A stretch of DNA of 64,000 bases, taken from Thermoanaerobaculia bacterium (GTDB lineage: Bacteria > Acidobacteriota > Thermoanaerobaculia > Multivoradales > Multivoraceae). This document shows, piece after piece, positions 43,488-51,771 of this stretch; within the stretch, counting starts at the first letter, position 1; each line of letters begins with the position of its first letter. The notes under the pieces were generated by a model. The model saw nothing but the letters and a program-made list of their open reading frames with translations, had not been told where the DNA came from and searched no databases. The stretch is from NCBI GenBank assembly GCA_022823665.1, contig JAJEHN010000038.1, forward strand, positions 19,821 to 83,820, given 5' to 3'. A program made the translations under genes and the position numbers.

Positions 43488-44006
43488 ATGGCCTTGCGGG
43501 TCGCGGTCGCGGCTGGCCTGTGCCTGGTGCTCGGGGCCGCTGGCTTGGCCGCGTCCAGCGAGATCCCGCGGGCGGTCACTCTTGCCGGGAACGAGGTCGC
43601 GGCGCCGGCGGGCCTGGGCGCGCGGTCGATTCTCGTCGTGAGCTTCCATCGCGTCGCGAACGGCGGCGCACGGGAGTGGCGGCGCGTTCTCGACGACGAT
43701 CCGCGGACGGAGGGCTGGTCGGTCTACACCGTGGTCGTGCTCGAAGGAGCGCCCGCGTTCGTTCGGCGGATGGTGGTCCGGGCGCTCCGCGGCGACGTTC
43801 CCCCGGCGCGCCAGGAGTCGTTCCTGGTTGTCGAGGAGGGCGCGGACGGGTGGCGAGAACTTGCCGGCTCGAACGGCGAGGAGGAGGATCGTGCCGACGC
43901 CGTCTTCGTGGTGCGGCTTGAGAACGGCGAGGTCTGCGGCCGCTACCGCGGCTTGGTTTCGGGAGTGGCGCTGAGCGACCTGCTCAGCGCGTCCTGCGAG
44001 GACTGA
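43488..44006 (+). CDS. Small exported protein, possibly thioredoxin-fold
   Basis: A 172-residue exported protein (signal VAVAAGLCLVLGAAGLAAS). The mature part has an alternating strand and helix pattern (ILVVSFHRVANGGAREW, SVYTVVVLEGA, FVVRLENGEVCGRYRG) suggesting a thioredoxin-like fold, weakly recalling Atp10-type assembly factors, but the CxxC pair is absent. I cannot assign a function. It starts five bases after the methyltransferase stop, so they are probably co-transcribed, and converges on the GWTDGLP protein with six bases between. Confidence 0.45.
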   Translation: MALRVAVAAGLCLVLGAAGLAASSEIPRAVTLAGNEVAAPAGLGARSILVVSFHRVANGGAREWRRVLDDDPRTEGWSVYTVVVLEGAPAFVRRMVVRALRGDVPPARQESFLVVEEGADGWRELAGSNGEEEDRADAVFVVRLENGEVCGRYRGLVSGVALSDLLSASCED

Positions 44007-44012
44007 GGCCCC

Positions 44013-45089
44013 TCAGCACTCCAGGCAGAACCCCACTCCCGCGGTCACCGCCCGGGACTTGTTGCCGAACCACGGCGGAATGACCGCGGCGAAGCCTCCG
44101 GCTGGACCGCCGGCGGCGACGATCAGCAGATCGTCGGGCGACTGGAGCGCCGGGTACTCCTGGTTCCGGTTCGCGGCGCTGACCACCGCGGCCTTGCCCA
44201 CCCGTTCCCAGTCGCCGCGGCGGACTCGCGCCTGCTGGTGCAGGTACTCGCGAATGTCGGCCTTGCTCCAGCCGGCGCCGGCCAGCCGGTCCCGCAACTG
44301 CGGCGGCAGGACGAGGCAGTGGTTGCCTGCCCAGATCGAGTAGTGGAGGAGATTCGCCCGCATCTCGGCCGCGATCGTGTCGAGGATCGGCTCCGGATCC
44401 GTCGTCCACTCGTTCATGATCTGCCGCGGCGCGCCGGCGGCGAAGACCGTCACCGTCGACGTGGCGTCGGGCGCCCCACGTTCGGCGGCAAGAGACGGCC
44501 ACGGCGAACCCTCCTCGTCCTCGGCGAGGCAGTAGCCGAGCTTGCCCGGGTGTCCCAGGGTCGAACGGTCGAGTTCTCCCGGCCGGACCCCGAGCAGGTT
44601 GCGGAGGATGAGCCGCACGGTCCGGCCGATCGCCAGCGAGGCCCGGTCGGCGCCGCCGAGCGCGTTGAACGTCCCGGTCATTCCCAGTTCCCGGCGGATC
44701 GGCCCGTTCACGACGATCAGCACCGCACAGCCGCCCGTGCTCGACGTGGCGCCGTGCAGCAGGAACGCCGGATCGCACATCGCCTCGACCACGGCGGCGA
44801 CGACCGCGAAGTCGCGCGGCCGGCAGCCGGCCATCACGGCGTTGATCGCCGCCTTCTCGGCCGTGATCGCGCGACCGCGGACCGTTTCCACGCCCAGCAC
44901 CTGGCCCGGCTCCATGACGGCCGCCTCGACGGCTGCCGCCACTCGTTCCGGCGTCGGCGGCGTGATGGGCAACCCGTCCGTCCAGCCGCGGGCCTCGAAC
45001 AGGTTGCGCACTCCATCGTCGTCGCCGGCGGCGTGAACCGAGGCGAGAGCGGCGGCGGCCGGTTCGGCGGCGGATCGTTCGTCGTTCAT
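44013..45089 (-). CDS. Conserved protein with GWTDGLPITPPT motif
   Basis: A 358-residue protein without an export signal. The motif GWTDGLPITPPTPERV (about residues 34-50) is a block I associate with a poorly characterised family sometimes found with the UGSC (seleno)protein. Other conserved-looking parts are VMAGCRPRDFAVVAAVVEAM, STGGCAVLIVVNGPIRREL and a C-terminal GVGFCLEC. Function unknown. The cysteines at the extreme C-terminus could bind a metal or take part in redox chemistry, which is speculation. It is divergent from the serine hydrolase gene. Confidence 0.6.
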   Translation of the reverse strand: MNDERSAAEPAAAALASVHAAGDDDGVRNLFEARGWTDGLPITPPTPERVAAAVEAAVMEPGQVLGVETVRGRAITAEKAAINAVMAGCRPRDFAVVAAVVEAMCDPAFLLHGATSSTGGCAVLIVVNGPIRRELGMTGTFNALGGADRASLAIGRTVRLILRNLLGVRPGELDRSTLGHPGKLGYCLAEDEEGSPWPSLAAERGAPDATSTVTVFAAGAPRQIMNEWTTDPEPILDTIAAEMRANLLHYSIWAGNHCLVLPPQLRDRLAGAGWSKADIREYLHQQARVRRGDWERVGKAAVVSAANRNQEYPALQSPDDLLIVAAGGPAGGFAAVIPPWFGNKSRAVTAGVGFCLEC

Positions 45090-45143
45090 GGCAACCGGTA
45101 ATCAGCCTACCGGTGCCGGGGCTCCGAGGACCAGTCGTGGGGG

Positions 45144-45149
45144 TACGAT
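45144..45149 (+). promoter_or_regulatory. -10-like hexamer TACGAT
   Basis: TACGAT ends 25 bases before the ATG at 45175, leaving room for an AAAGGAGG ribosome site. No clear -35 box. Confidence 0.3.
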
Positions 45150-45174
45150 CAGACGTTCCGACTAAAGGAGGACG

Positions 45175-46419
45175 ATGAACATGTCTGTACAGCGCGGCAA
45201 GCCGATCCTGACTGGGCCTGGACGGAGCTACCGGTGGTTGGTCGTCGCGATCGCGATGCTGCTGGCGTTCGCCGCCTGCGCCGGACCTGTCGCGGACACC
45301 GAGGCCGCCGACGCCGCGGAGTCTGTGAATCCCGATGTGGAGAACCTGGGTCCCAGAGATCAGGTGCTGTTCTGGACGCCGGAACAGCAGATCGCGGGTT
45401 ACCGGAACGCGGACCTCGTGGCCGACGCCCGCTGGTTCGAGGCCTCGGACGATCCGTACCCGCTGGCGCCGGCGCCGCGGGACCTGTCGGCGGTGACCTA
45501 CGAGGTCGAGGGCGAGACCTTCACGGTCGAGGACTACATCCGCGACCGGCGGATCGCCGGCCTGCTCGTGGTCAAGGACGACGAGGTCCTCTTCGAGCGC
45601 TACGGCCTGGGCAACGACGAGAACTCGCGTTGGATCTCGTTCTCGATCGCCAAGTCCGTCGTCTCGATGCTCTATGGCGCCGCGATCGCCGACGGCTACA
45701 TCGACAGCGTCGACGATCCGGTCACGAAGTACCTGCCGCTGCTCGCGGGCGGCGGCTACGACGGCGTGTCGATCAGGGACGTGCTGCAGATGTCCTCCGG
45801 CGTCGACTGGAACGAGGACTACGCGGACCCCGAGTCCGACGTGGCGACGTTGCCGGGGCCGATCGTGCAGCAGACGCGGTACATGGCGGCGCTCGAGCCG
45901 CTCCATTCCCCCGGCGAGGTCTTCAACTACAACACTGGCGAAACGAACATGGCCGGCGCCGTGCTGCGGGCGGCGATCGGCAACAACCTCTCGACCTACC
46001 TGGAGCACAAGGTCTGGGGTCCGTTCGGTATGGAGGCCGACGCGAACTGGCTGCTTCACGAGGAGGGCGGCGGCGAACTGGGGGGTTGCTGCATCAACGC
46101 GACGCTGCGCGACTACGCCCGGATCGGGATCTTCGCGATGAACGGCGGCGTCCTGCGCGACGGCACGCGGGTGCTGCCGGAAGGCTGGATGGAGGAGTCC
46201 ACGACCCCCAGCAGCGGCTACGAGGGCTACGGCTACCTGTGGTGGCTGGCCGGCGAGGGCGTCTTCGCCGGCATCGGCATCTTCGGCCAGTACCTGTGGA
46301 TGGACCCGGCGGGCGGCATCGTGATCGTCACCCACAGCGCCTGGCCGTACGCGACGAACCCGGAGTACAGCCGCCACCGCGCCGCGTTGGTCGAAGCGCT
46401 CGCCGACGCCGTCCGGTAG
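45175..46419 (+). CDS. Serine hydrolase lipoprotein (beta-lactamase family)
   Basis: A 414-residue lipoprotein (MLLAFAACAGP lipobox). The nucleophile motif SIAK appears in ISFSIAKSVVSM, the tyrosine motif in NYNTGETNMAGAV, and GGCCINATLRDYARIGIF follows, as in the class C beta-lactamase/esterase superfamily. It probably cleaves an ester or amide in the periplasm; substrate unknown. Two ATG starts compete: 45175 and 45181. The ribosome site AAGGAGG (45165-45171) is three bases from the first and nine from the second, which favours 45181 slightly, but 45175 is reported. A hairpin array follows. Confidence 0.85.
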   Translation: MNMSVQRGKPILTGPGRSYRWLVVAIAMLLAFAACAGPVADTEAADAAESVNPDVENLGPRDQVLFWTPEQQIAGYRNADLVADARWFEASDDPYPLAPAPRDLSAVTYEVEGETFTVEDYIRDRRIAGLLVVKDDEVLFERYGLGNDENSRWISFSIAKSVVSMLYGAAIADGYIDSVDDPVTKYLPLLAGGGYDGVSIRDVLQMSSGVDWNEDYADPESDVATLPGPIVQQTRYMAALEPLHSPGEVFNYNTGETNMAGAVLRAAIGNNLSTYLEHKVWGPFGMEADANWLLHEEGGGELGGCCINATLRDYARIGIFAMNGGVLRDGTRVLPEGWMEESTTPSSGYEGYGYLWWLAGEGVFAGIGIFGQYLWMDPAGGIVIVTHSAWPYATNPEYSRHRAALVEALADAVR

Positions 46420-46448
46420 CGCTGCCGGCGGAGAGCGCAGAGGAAGGT

Positions 46449-46565
46449 CGGCCTTCGGCCGGCGATTCAAAGCCGCCTTCGGCGGCGGCGGGTCAGAAGA
46501 CCCGCGCACCCAGCAGACCCCTGCCGCCGAAGGCGGCCTAGGAAGCGAGCCGGCCTTTGGCCGGC
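46449..46565. repeat. Array of five hairpins incl. dispersed repeat copy C
   Basis: Five perfect hairpins follow one another: CGGCC-TTC-GGCCG (46449-46461), GCCGCC-TTC-GGCGGC (46472-46486), the dispersed core CGGGTC-AGAA-GACCCG (46489-46504), GCCGCC-GAA-GGCGGC (46523-46537) and GCCGGCC-TTT-GGCCGGC (46549-46565). The last lies inside the 3' end of the HupE-like gene and encodes part of KPAKGRLAS. The array fills the gap between convergent genes. Confidence 0.8.
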
Positions 46566-47953
46566 TTCCTCTCCCGAGAGCGCCGGCGGTGCAGCCACTG
46601 GCCGGTGGGTAACGCGGCCGCGACCACGACGAGAATCCACGGCAGGACGCCCTCGGGCACCGCGTCCGTCAGCGGCGCCAGAGGCCGGTACTGCAGGAGG
46701 TCCGAGCCCCGATCGCCCGTCCAGTGCCAGGCAGTGTGGACGATGAGCGCCGAGACGAGGATGATCCCCCAGCGCTCGTCGGGCAGGCGGCGGAAGACGA
46801 AGTCCATCAGGGGAATCAGCAGCAACAGGACGAGGAGTTGGCCGAATTCGACGCCGACGTTGAAGGCGAGCAGCGAGGTGACGAGGTGGGAGCCCGCGAA
46901 CTGGAGGGACTCGCTGAGCGCGAAGGAGAAGCCGAAGCCGTGGACGAGGCCGAAGCCGAACGCGGCGGTCCAGCGCCGTTCCTGGCCGACTCCGAGGATG
47001 TTCTCGAACGCCATGTAGACGATGGACAGGGCGATCAGGACTTCGACCAGGGTGGGAAACCAGAGCGCTCGCGGCGCGAGGCCTGCCGCCGAGGCGATCA
47101 GGGTGATCGAGTGGGCGACGGTGAACGAGGTGACGACGAGAACGAGTTGACGGAGCTTGCGGAGCGGCGCCACCAGGCAGACCAGGAAGAGCAGGTGGTC
47201 GAGACCGCTCAGGATGTGCTCGAAGCCCATCGCGATGAAGTGGATCGAAGCCTGCGCCCAGTTCGGGTCGAGCCGGACCCTGCCAGGTTCGGCGGCTAGC
47301 TGAAGCATCCGCGAGTCGCCGTCCGGCGACTCGTACCGGATGACGGTGAGAACGCGGATGCCGAGCCGGCCGAAACGCGGATCGATCGAGAATCGCGGGC
47401 GTTCGCCGGTGCTCCACGCACCGAGCGGAGTCTCCAGGTGGACGTCGAGCAGCGCCTGCCGCCAGATGAGCTGCGTCGTCGGAGGCAGGGGTGGCCCGCG
47501 GATGTGGGCAAGGGCGCGGTCGAAGTCGGTGAAGGAACGGTCCGACGGGATCGACAGCCGGACGGCCTGAACGGTCGTGGGCAGCAGCTTCTCGCGGCCG
47601 GCGTAGAGGTCGAGGTTGGGCGTGATCCAGCGGTTGGCGGCTTCCACGAGCAGGTTGCTCGCGTTCAACTCGTCGAGATCCAGGATGCCCCGGTAGTCGA
47701 CCGGGAACTGCATCTCCTGCATCGCTTCGAGCGGCGTGCGCACGAGCACCTGGAGCCGATCTTCCTGCTGTCTGACCAGCACCTGGACCGTGACGCTGCC
47801 GGGCACCTCGTGGGCGGCGGCGGAGCCGGCGGCGAGGAGCAGTGGCGCGGCGGCGAGGAGGGCGCCGGGGAGGGTGGGCCGGCGGTTGTCGTTGGAACGG
47901 TGGCGGTTCAGGGGGTGAATGCTAGCCCCGTTGTACACTGCCTTCGAATCCAA
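46538..47953 (-). CDS. HupE/UreJ-family membrane protein
   Basis: A 471-residue protein. After an N-terminal signal (LLAAAPLLLAAGSAAAHE) lies a soluble part (about 48-215) and then seven hydrophobic helices with MGFEHILSGLDHLLFLVCL, FTVAHSITLIA and FGFGLVHGFGFSF, the histidine-rich signature of the HupE/UreJ_2 family. HupE proteins are metal (often nickel) permeases or diffusion facilitators; the metal here is unknown. The start is uncertain: TTG 47953 is used, GTG 47938 is the alternative, and neither has a good ribosome site. The C-terminus overlaps a hairpin. It is divergent from the NHL lipoprotein gene. Confidence 0.8.
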   Translation of the reverse strand: MDSKAVYNGASIHPLNRHRSNDNRRPTLPGALLAAAPLLLAAGSAAAHEVPGSVTVQVLVRQQEDRLQVLVRTPLEAMQEMQFPVDYRGILDLDELNASNLLVEAANRWITPNLDLYAGREKLLPTTVQAVRLSIPSDRSFTDFDRALAHIRGPPLPPTTQLIWRQALLDVHLETPLGAWSTGERPRFSIDPRFGRLGIRVLTVIRYESPDGDSRMLQLAAEPGRVRLDPNWAQASIHFIAMGFEHILSGLDHLLFLVCLVAPLRKLRQLVLVVTSFTVAHSITLIASAAGLAPRALWFPTLVEVLIALSIVYMAFENILGVGQERRWTAAFGFGLVHGFGFSFALSESLQFAGSHLVTSLLAFNVGVEFGQLLVLLLLIPLMDFVFRRLPDERWGIILVSALIVHTAWHWTGDRGSDLLQYRPLAPLTDAVPEGVLPWILVVVAAALPTGQWLHRRRSRERKPAKGRLAS

Positions 47954-47971
47954 TCACGAGGAAGGTCGACG

Positions 47972-49213
47972 ATGACTTCGAAGCGTTCGCACTGTGCTCT
48001 CGGCTGCATTGCGGCCCTTGGACTGGTCCTCGCTGCCTGCGGCGACGGTGGCGGCTACGGCGGGGACGCGGTTGTCGGCGACGGACCGATGGCGCCGCGC
48101 TTCGAGGTCGACCCGTTCTGGCCGCAGCCGCTGCCGAACCACTGGATTCTCGGCCCGGCGATCGGCGTCGCGGTCGACTCCCGCGACCACGTCTGGATCG
48201 TCCACCGGAACACGCCGGGCGCCTTCGGCGCGATCAACGAGATCGGCGCGGCGCAGGATCCGCCCCTCTCCGAGTGCTGCATCCCGGCGCCGCCGGTGCT
48301 CGAGTTCGACCCGGACGGCAACCTGGTCGGACACTGGGGCGGTCCGAGCGAGACGGGCGAGTACGAATGGCCGGCGTCGAACCACGGCATCCTCGTCGAC
48401 CACATGGACAACGTGTGGATCGGCGGCAACGGCGGCGGCGACTCCCACACGCTGAAGTTCACCCGCGACGGCCAGTTCCTCATGCAGGTGGGCAAGGCGA
48501 ACGCCCTCGTCAACGAAGGGGCCGGCGAGGACGAGCCCCGGTTCGTCCGCAACAGCCACGACATGGAGAACTTCGGCCGCGTGGCGAAGCTCTCGGTCGA
48601 TCCGGCGGCGAACGAGGTCTACGTCGCCGACGGCTACTTCAATCGGCGCGTGGTCGTGATCGATGCCGACACGGGCGAGTTCAAGCGCTTCTGGGGCGCC
48701 TACGGCGAGGCGCCGGACGACGAACTGGACCTGGGCCAGTACGCGCCCGGCGATCCGCCGGCGACGCAGTTCCGCGGTCCGGTCCACTGCGCCGACATCG
48801 CGGCCGACGGCCTGCTCTACGTCTGCGACCGGGCCGCCGACCGCATTCAGGTCTTTCAGGCCGACGGCACGTACGTCGAAGAGGTCTTCATCGCGCCCGA
48901 GACGCTCTCGCAGGGTTCGACCTGGGACGTCGCCTTCTCGCCCGACGACGAGCAGAAGTTCCTCTACCTGGCCGACGGCCAGAACATGAAGGTCCACGTG
49001 ATCGAGCGCGCGAGCATGGAGGTGCTCTACGCCTTCGGCGACGGCGGACGCCAGCCCGGCCAGTTCTTCGCCGTCCACAGCATCGCCACGGACTCGAAGG
49101 GCAACATCTACACGACGGAGACCTACGAGGGGAAGCGGCTCCAGAAGTTCGTGAACATGGGAATGCGGCCGGTGCCGGAGGAGGACCTGGGGACGCCCTG
49201 GCCTTCGGACTAG
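47972..49213 (+). CDS. NHL-repeat beta-propeller lipoprotein
   Basis: A 413-residue lipoprotein (lipobox LGLVLAACGD). The body repeats NHL-type blades such as VAKLSVDPAANEVYVADGYFNRRVVVID, ADGLLYVCDRAADRIQVFQADG and SIATDSKGNIYTTETYEGKRLQKF, giving a six-bladed propeller. Such proteins bind partners or small molecules at the cell surface and some act as lyases or peptidylglycine-type enzymes; no catalytic set is evident. GAGGAAGG is eight bases before ATG 47972. It is the last gene of the ordinary chromosome before the sulfur-modification island. Confidence 0.8.
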   Translation: MTSKRSHCALGCIAALGLVLAACGDGGGYGGDAVVGDGPMAPRFEVDPFWPQPLPNHWILGPAIGVAVDSRDHVWIVHRNTPGAFGAINEIGAAQDPPLSECCIPAPPVLEFDPDGNLVGHWGGPSETGEYEWPASNHGILVDHMDNVWIGGNGGGDSHTLKFTRDGQFLMQVGKANALVNEGAGEDEPRFVRNSHDMENFGRVAKLSVDPAANEVYVADGYFNRRVVVIDADTGEFKRFWGAYGEAPDDELDLGQYAPGDPPATQFRGPVHCADIAADGLLYVCDRAADRIQVFQADGTYVEEVFIAPETLSQGSTWDVAFSPDDEQKFLYLADGQNMKVHVIERASMEVLYAFGDGGRQPGQFFAVHSIATDSKGNIYTTETYEGKRLQKFVNMGMRPVPEEDLGTPWPSD

Positions 49214-49342
49214 CCGGGCAACGAGGACGCGTCGAGCGGTTGCCCTGTCTGCCGGCCTAGTAGGATCCGAACGCGCCGCAGGCCCATCGCCTTGAAGCGC
49301 CTCTTGATGAACCGTTACCACCAGGGCACCGAACGGCGAACG

Positions 49343-50572
49343 GTGAGTTGCGTCTACCTTGACTACGCCGCGACGACGCCTGTAGCACCGGAGGTCGCGG
49401 AGGCGATGTCCCGTTGCTTGGGGCTGGAGGGGCTCTTCGGCAATGCGGCCTCGCGGCCGCATCGATTCGGCGTCGAGGCCAAGGCGGCGGTGGAAGCGGC
49501 CCGCGAACAAGTGGCCCAACTCGTGGCTGCCGACCCGGCTGAGATCGTCTGGACCTCCGGGGCTACCGAGTCGATCAATCTGGCGATCAAGGGTGCCGCC
49601 TGCGGTGCGCGCGGCCGTGGCCGACATATCGTCACTTCGTCAATGGAGCACAAGGCGGTCCTGGATTCCTGTGCTCGACTGGCCCGGGAGGGGTTCGAGG
49701 TTACGCTGGTCGACCCCCACACTGACGGAACGGTCACATGGCAGAGCATCGAGCGTGTATTGCGGCGCGACACGATTCTCGTCTCCCTCATGCACGTGAA
49801 CAACGAGATCGGCACGATCACCGACGTGGCGGCCGTTGGACGCCTTGCGCGGGAGCGCGGCGTCGTCTTCCACGTTGACGCGAGCCAAAGTGCGGCCCGC
49901 TTGCCGCTGGATGTACGGGAGATACGGGCGGATCTCGTTTCCCTGAGCGGCCACAAAATGTACGGTCCGAAGGGGGTTGGCGCGCTCTACGTACGGAGTT
50001 CCTGTCCCTCCCCGCTTGAACCTCAGATGCATGGCGGCGACCAGGAACAAGGCCTTCGTTCCGGCACCCTCGCCACTCACCAGGTTGTGGGGATGGGCAA
50101 GGCCGCCGAGCTGGCGTGTGAGCGCCTGGACGAAGATGCTGAGGCGACGGCGGCGCTGGACCGGCGACTCCGGGTTCTACTAGAAGAGATCCCCTGCAGC
50201 TTCCTGAATGGCAACCAGGGAGTTCGAGTGCCGGGAATACTCAGCGCCGGCTTTGCCAGCATAGACAGCGAGGCCTTGCTAGTGGCCCTTCGGGACGAAG
50301 TGGCGATCTCATCAGGTTCGGCCTGTACTTCGGCCCGCGTGGAGCCGTCCCATGTCCTGACTGCGCTTCGGCTGTCCGAGGAGGCGGTAGCCTGCTCGGT
50401 TCGATTCAGCTTAGGCCGGAGTACGACAGTGGAGGAAGTGGACTTCGCCGTGGCGCGACTGAGAGAGACGATAGCCGACCTTCGGCAGCTTTCTTCAAGC
50501 TGGACCGAGGTTGGGACGTCTGGTCGGCAGCCCGAAAGGCACGCTCAAGAGCAGCGTTGGGTCACGGCATGA
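49343..50572 (+). CDS. dndA: Cysteine desulfurase of the modification operon (DndA/IscS-like)
   Basis: A 409-residue PLP enzyme. VYLDYAATTPVAPEV opens the fold, TSGATESINLAIKG and HVDASQSAARL bind PLP, SLSGHKMYGPKGVG carries the Schiff-base lysine, and ISSGSACTSARVEPSHVL holds the catalytic cysteine. It takes sulfur from cysteine as a persulfide. The next gene is a DndC homologue, so it most likely feeds that enzyme, as DndA or IscS does in DNA phosphorothioation. GTG 49343 is chosen because the family starts at this point; TTG 49292 and ATG 49307 in frame are alternatives without ribosome sites. It shares an ATGA overlap with the DndC gene. Confidence 0.85.
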   Translation: MSCVYLDYAATTPVAPEVAEAMSRCLGLEGLFGNAASRPHRFGVEAKAAVEAAREQVAQLVAADPAEIVWTSGATESINLAIKGAACGARGRGRHIVTSSMEHKAVLDSCARLAREGFEVTLVDPHTDGTVTWQSIERVLRRDTILVSLMHVNNEIGTITDVAAVGRLARERGVVFHVDASQSAARLPLDVREIRADLVSLSGHKMYGPKGVGALYVRSSCPSPLEPQMHGGDQEQGLRSGTLATHQVVGMGKAAELACERLDEDAEATAALDRRLRVLLEEIPCSFLNGNQGVRVPGILSAGFASIDSEALLVALRDEVAISSGSACTSARVEPSHVLTALRLSEEAVACSVRFSLGRSTTVEEVDFAVARLRETIADLRQLSSSWTEVGTSGRQPERHAQEQRWVTA

Positions 50573-51771
50573 CTGCGGTGGTCTCTTCAGGCCAGTCCGC
50601 CGATGCTGGCGGGGGCGTCGCCGAGGTCGTCAAGCGGCTCGGTGCCGCCAAGCTCGCCATCAGGGAGCAGTATCTGGCTGGCCATGCTCATCCGTGGGTC
50701 GTCGCATTCTCGGGCGGCAAGGACTCCACGCTTCTGCTTCAATTGACTTGGGAGGTCATCGCAGACCTGCCGCCAGCCAAGCGGTGTCGCAGGGTGTACG
50801 TCGTGGGCAACGACACGCTAGTCGAGTCGCCACTCGTCATCGGTCACCTGCGAACGACGCTTAGGGGGATCGGGGGGGCGGCGGCCGCCGCCGACCTGCC
50901 CATCGAGACCCGGATCACGAGGCCTCACGTCGATCAGACATTCTGGGTCAACGTGATCGGCCGCGGCTACATACCGCCGACTCGGAACTTCCGTTGGTGT
51001 ACGGACCGGATGAAGATCCATCCGACCAACCGGCTCCTCGCCAATCTCATCCGCCCCCATGGCGGTGCTGTCCTGCTGGTGGGCACGCGCAGGAGCGAGT
51101 CCGACAACCGGCGTCGGACGATGGACAGGCGCGGGGTTGTGGCCGGGAAGCTGAACCCGCACGCCACCATGGATCGCTGCTGGATGTTCGCCCCGCTCGC
51201 CGACTTTGAGGACCAGGATGTCTGGCTGGTGCTGATGCAGCGACGACCGCCTTGGGGCGGCACCCATAGGAATCTGATCACGCTCTACCGCAATGCCGGC
51301 GGAGGCGAATGTCCCCTCGTGTTGACGAAGGACGATGCCCCCTCATGCGGGACGAATTCGCCTCGTTTCGGTTGCTGGACCTGTACCGTTGTGAAGAAGG
51401 ACCGAAGTCTCCGGGGTCTGATCGCCTCGGGCCATGCGGAAGCCGATGTCTTCACTCGCCTCTTCGAGTTCCGGGAGTGGCTTGTTGAACTCCGAGAGCA
51501 AGACGGAAATCGCGAGTCTGTTCGCAGGGACGGGAATGTCCGTTTCCGAGCTGATGGCAGTCAGGTGATGGGCCCGTTCACACTTGGTGTGCGCAAGAGG
51601 ATCCTCGACGAACTGCGGGCTCTTCAGGACGACGTGAATCAACAGCTCATCTCACCCGCCGAGCAGGACGTCATCGAGGACATCTGGCGGCGCGACCTCG
51701 TGCGGGAGGAATGCCGTTCGGCTCTTCGCGCGGCTGTCGGATTGGCGCCCGGGGAAGTCGCGGCGGGATGA
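50569..51771 (+). CDS. dndC: DndC-like ATP-pyrophosphatase sulfurtransferase
   Basis: A 400-residue PP-loop protein of the PAPS-reductase superfamily. The P-loop is AFSGGKDST (residues about 46-54). RWCTDRMK and the cluster SCGTNSPRFGCWTC are the cysteines that hold the 4Fe-4S cluster in DndC; the order and GTRRSES, together with the length, match DndC and SspD, which activate DNA phosphate with ATP so sulfur can replace a non-bridging oxygen. Tight coupling to the desulfurase (ATGA) and to the DUF262 gene (ATGA) fits a modification complex. No DndB, DndD or DndE is encoded nearby, which is unusual. Confidence 0.88.
   Translation: MTAVVSSGQSADAGGGVAEVVKRLGAAKLAIREQYLAGHAHPWVVAFSGGKDSTLLLQLTWEVIADLPPAKRCRRVYVVGNDTLVESPLVIGHLRTTLRGIGGAAAAADLPIETRITRPHVDQTFWVNVIGRGYIPPTRNFRWCTDRMKIHPTNRLLANLIRPHGGAVLLVGTRRSESDNRRRTMDRRGVVAGKLNPHATMDRCWMFAPLADFEDQDVWLVLMQRRPPWGGTHRNLITLYRNAGGGECPLVLTKDDAPSCGTNSPRFGCWTCTVVKKDRSLRGLIASGHAEADVFTRLFEFREWLVELREQDGNRESVRRDGNVRFRADGSQVMGPFTLGVRKRILDELRALQDDVNQQLISPAEQDVIEDIWRRDLVREECRSALRAAVGLAPGEVAAG

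Noticed and set aside
49240..49266. Promoter TTGCCC-N15-TAGGAT before the dndA-like gene
   Set aside because: Spacing of 15 is too short and both boxes are weak; it is about 77 bases from the start, so it stays unproven.
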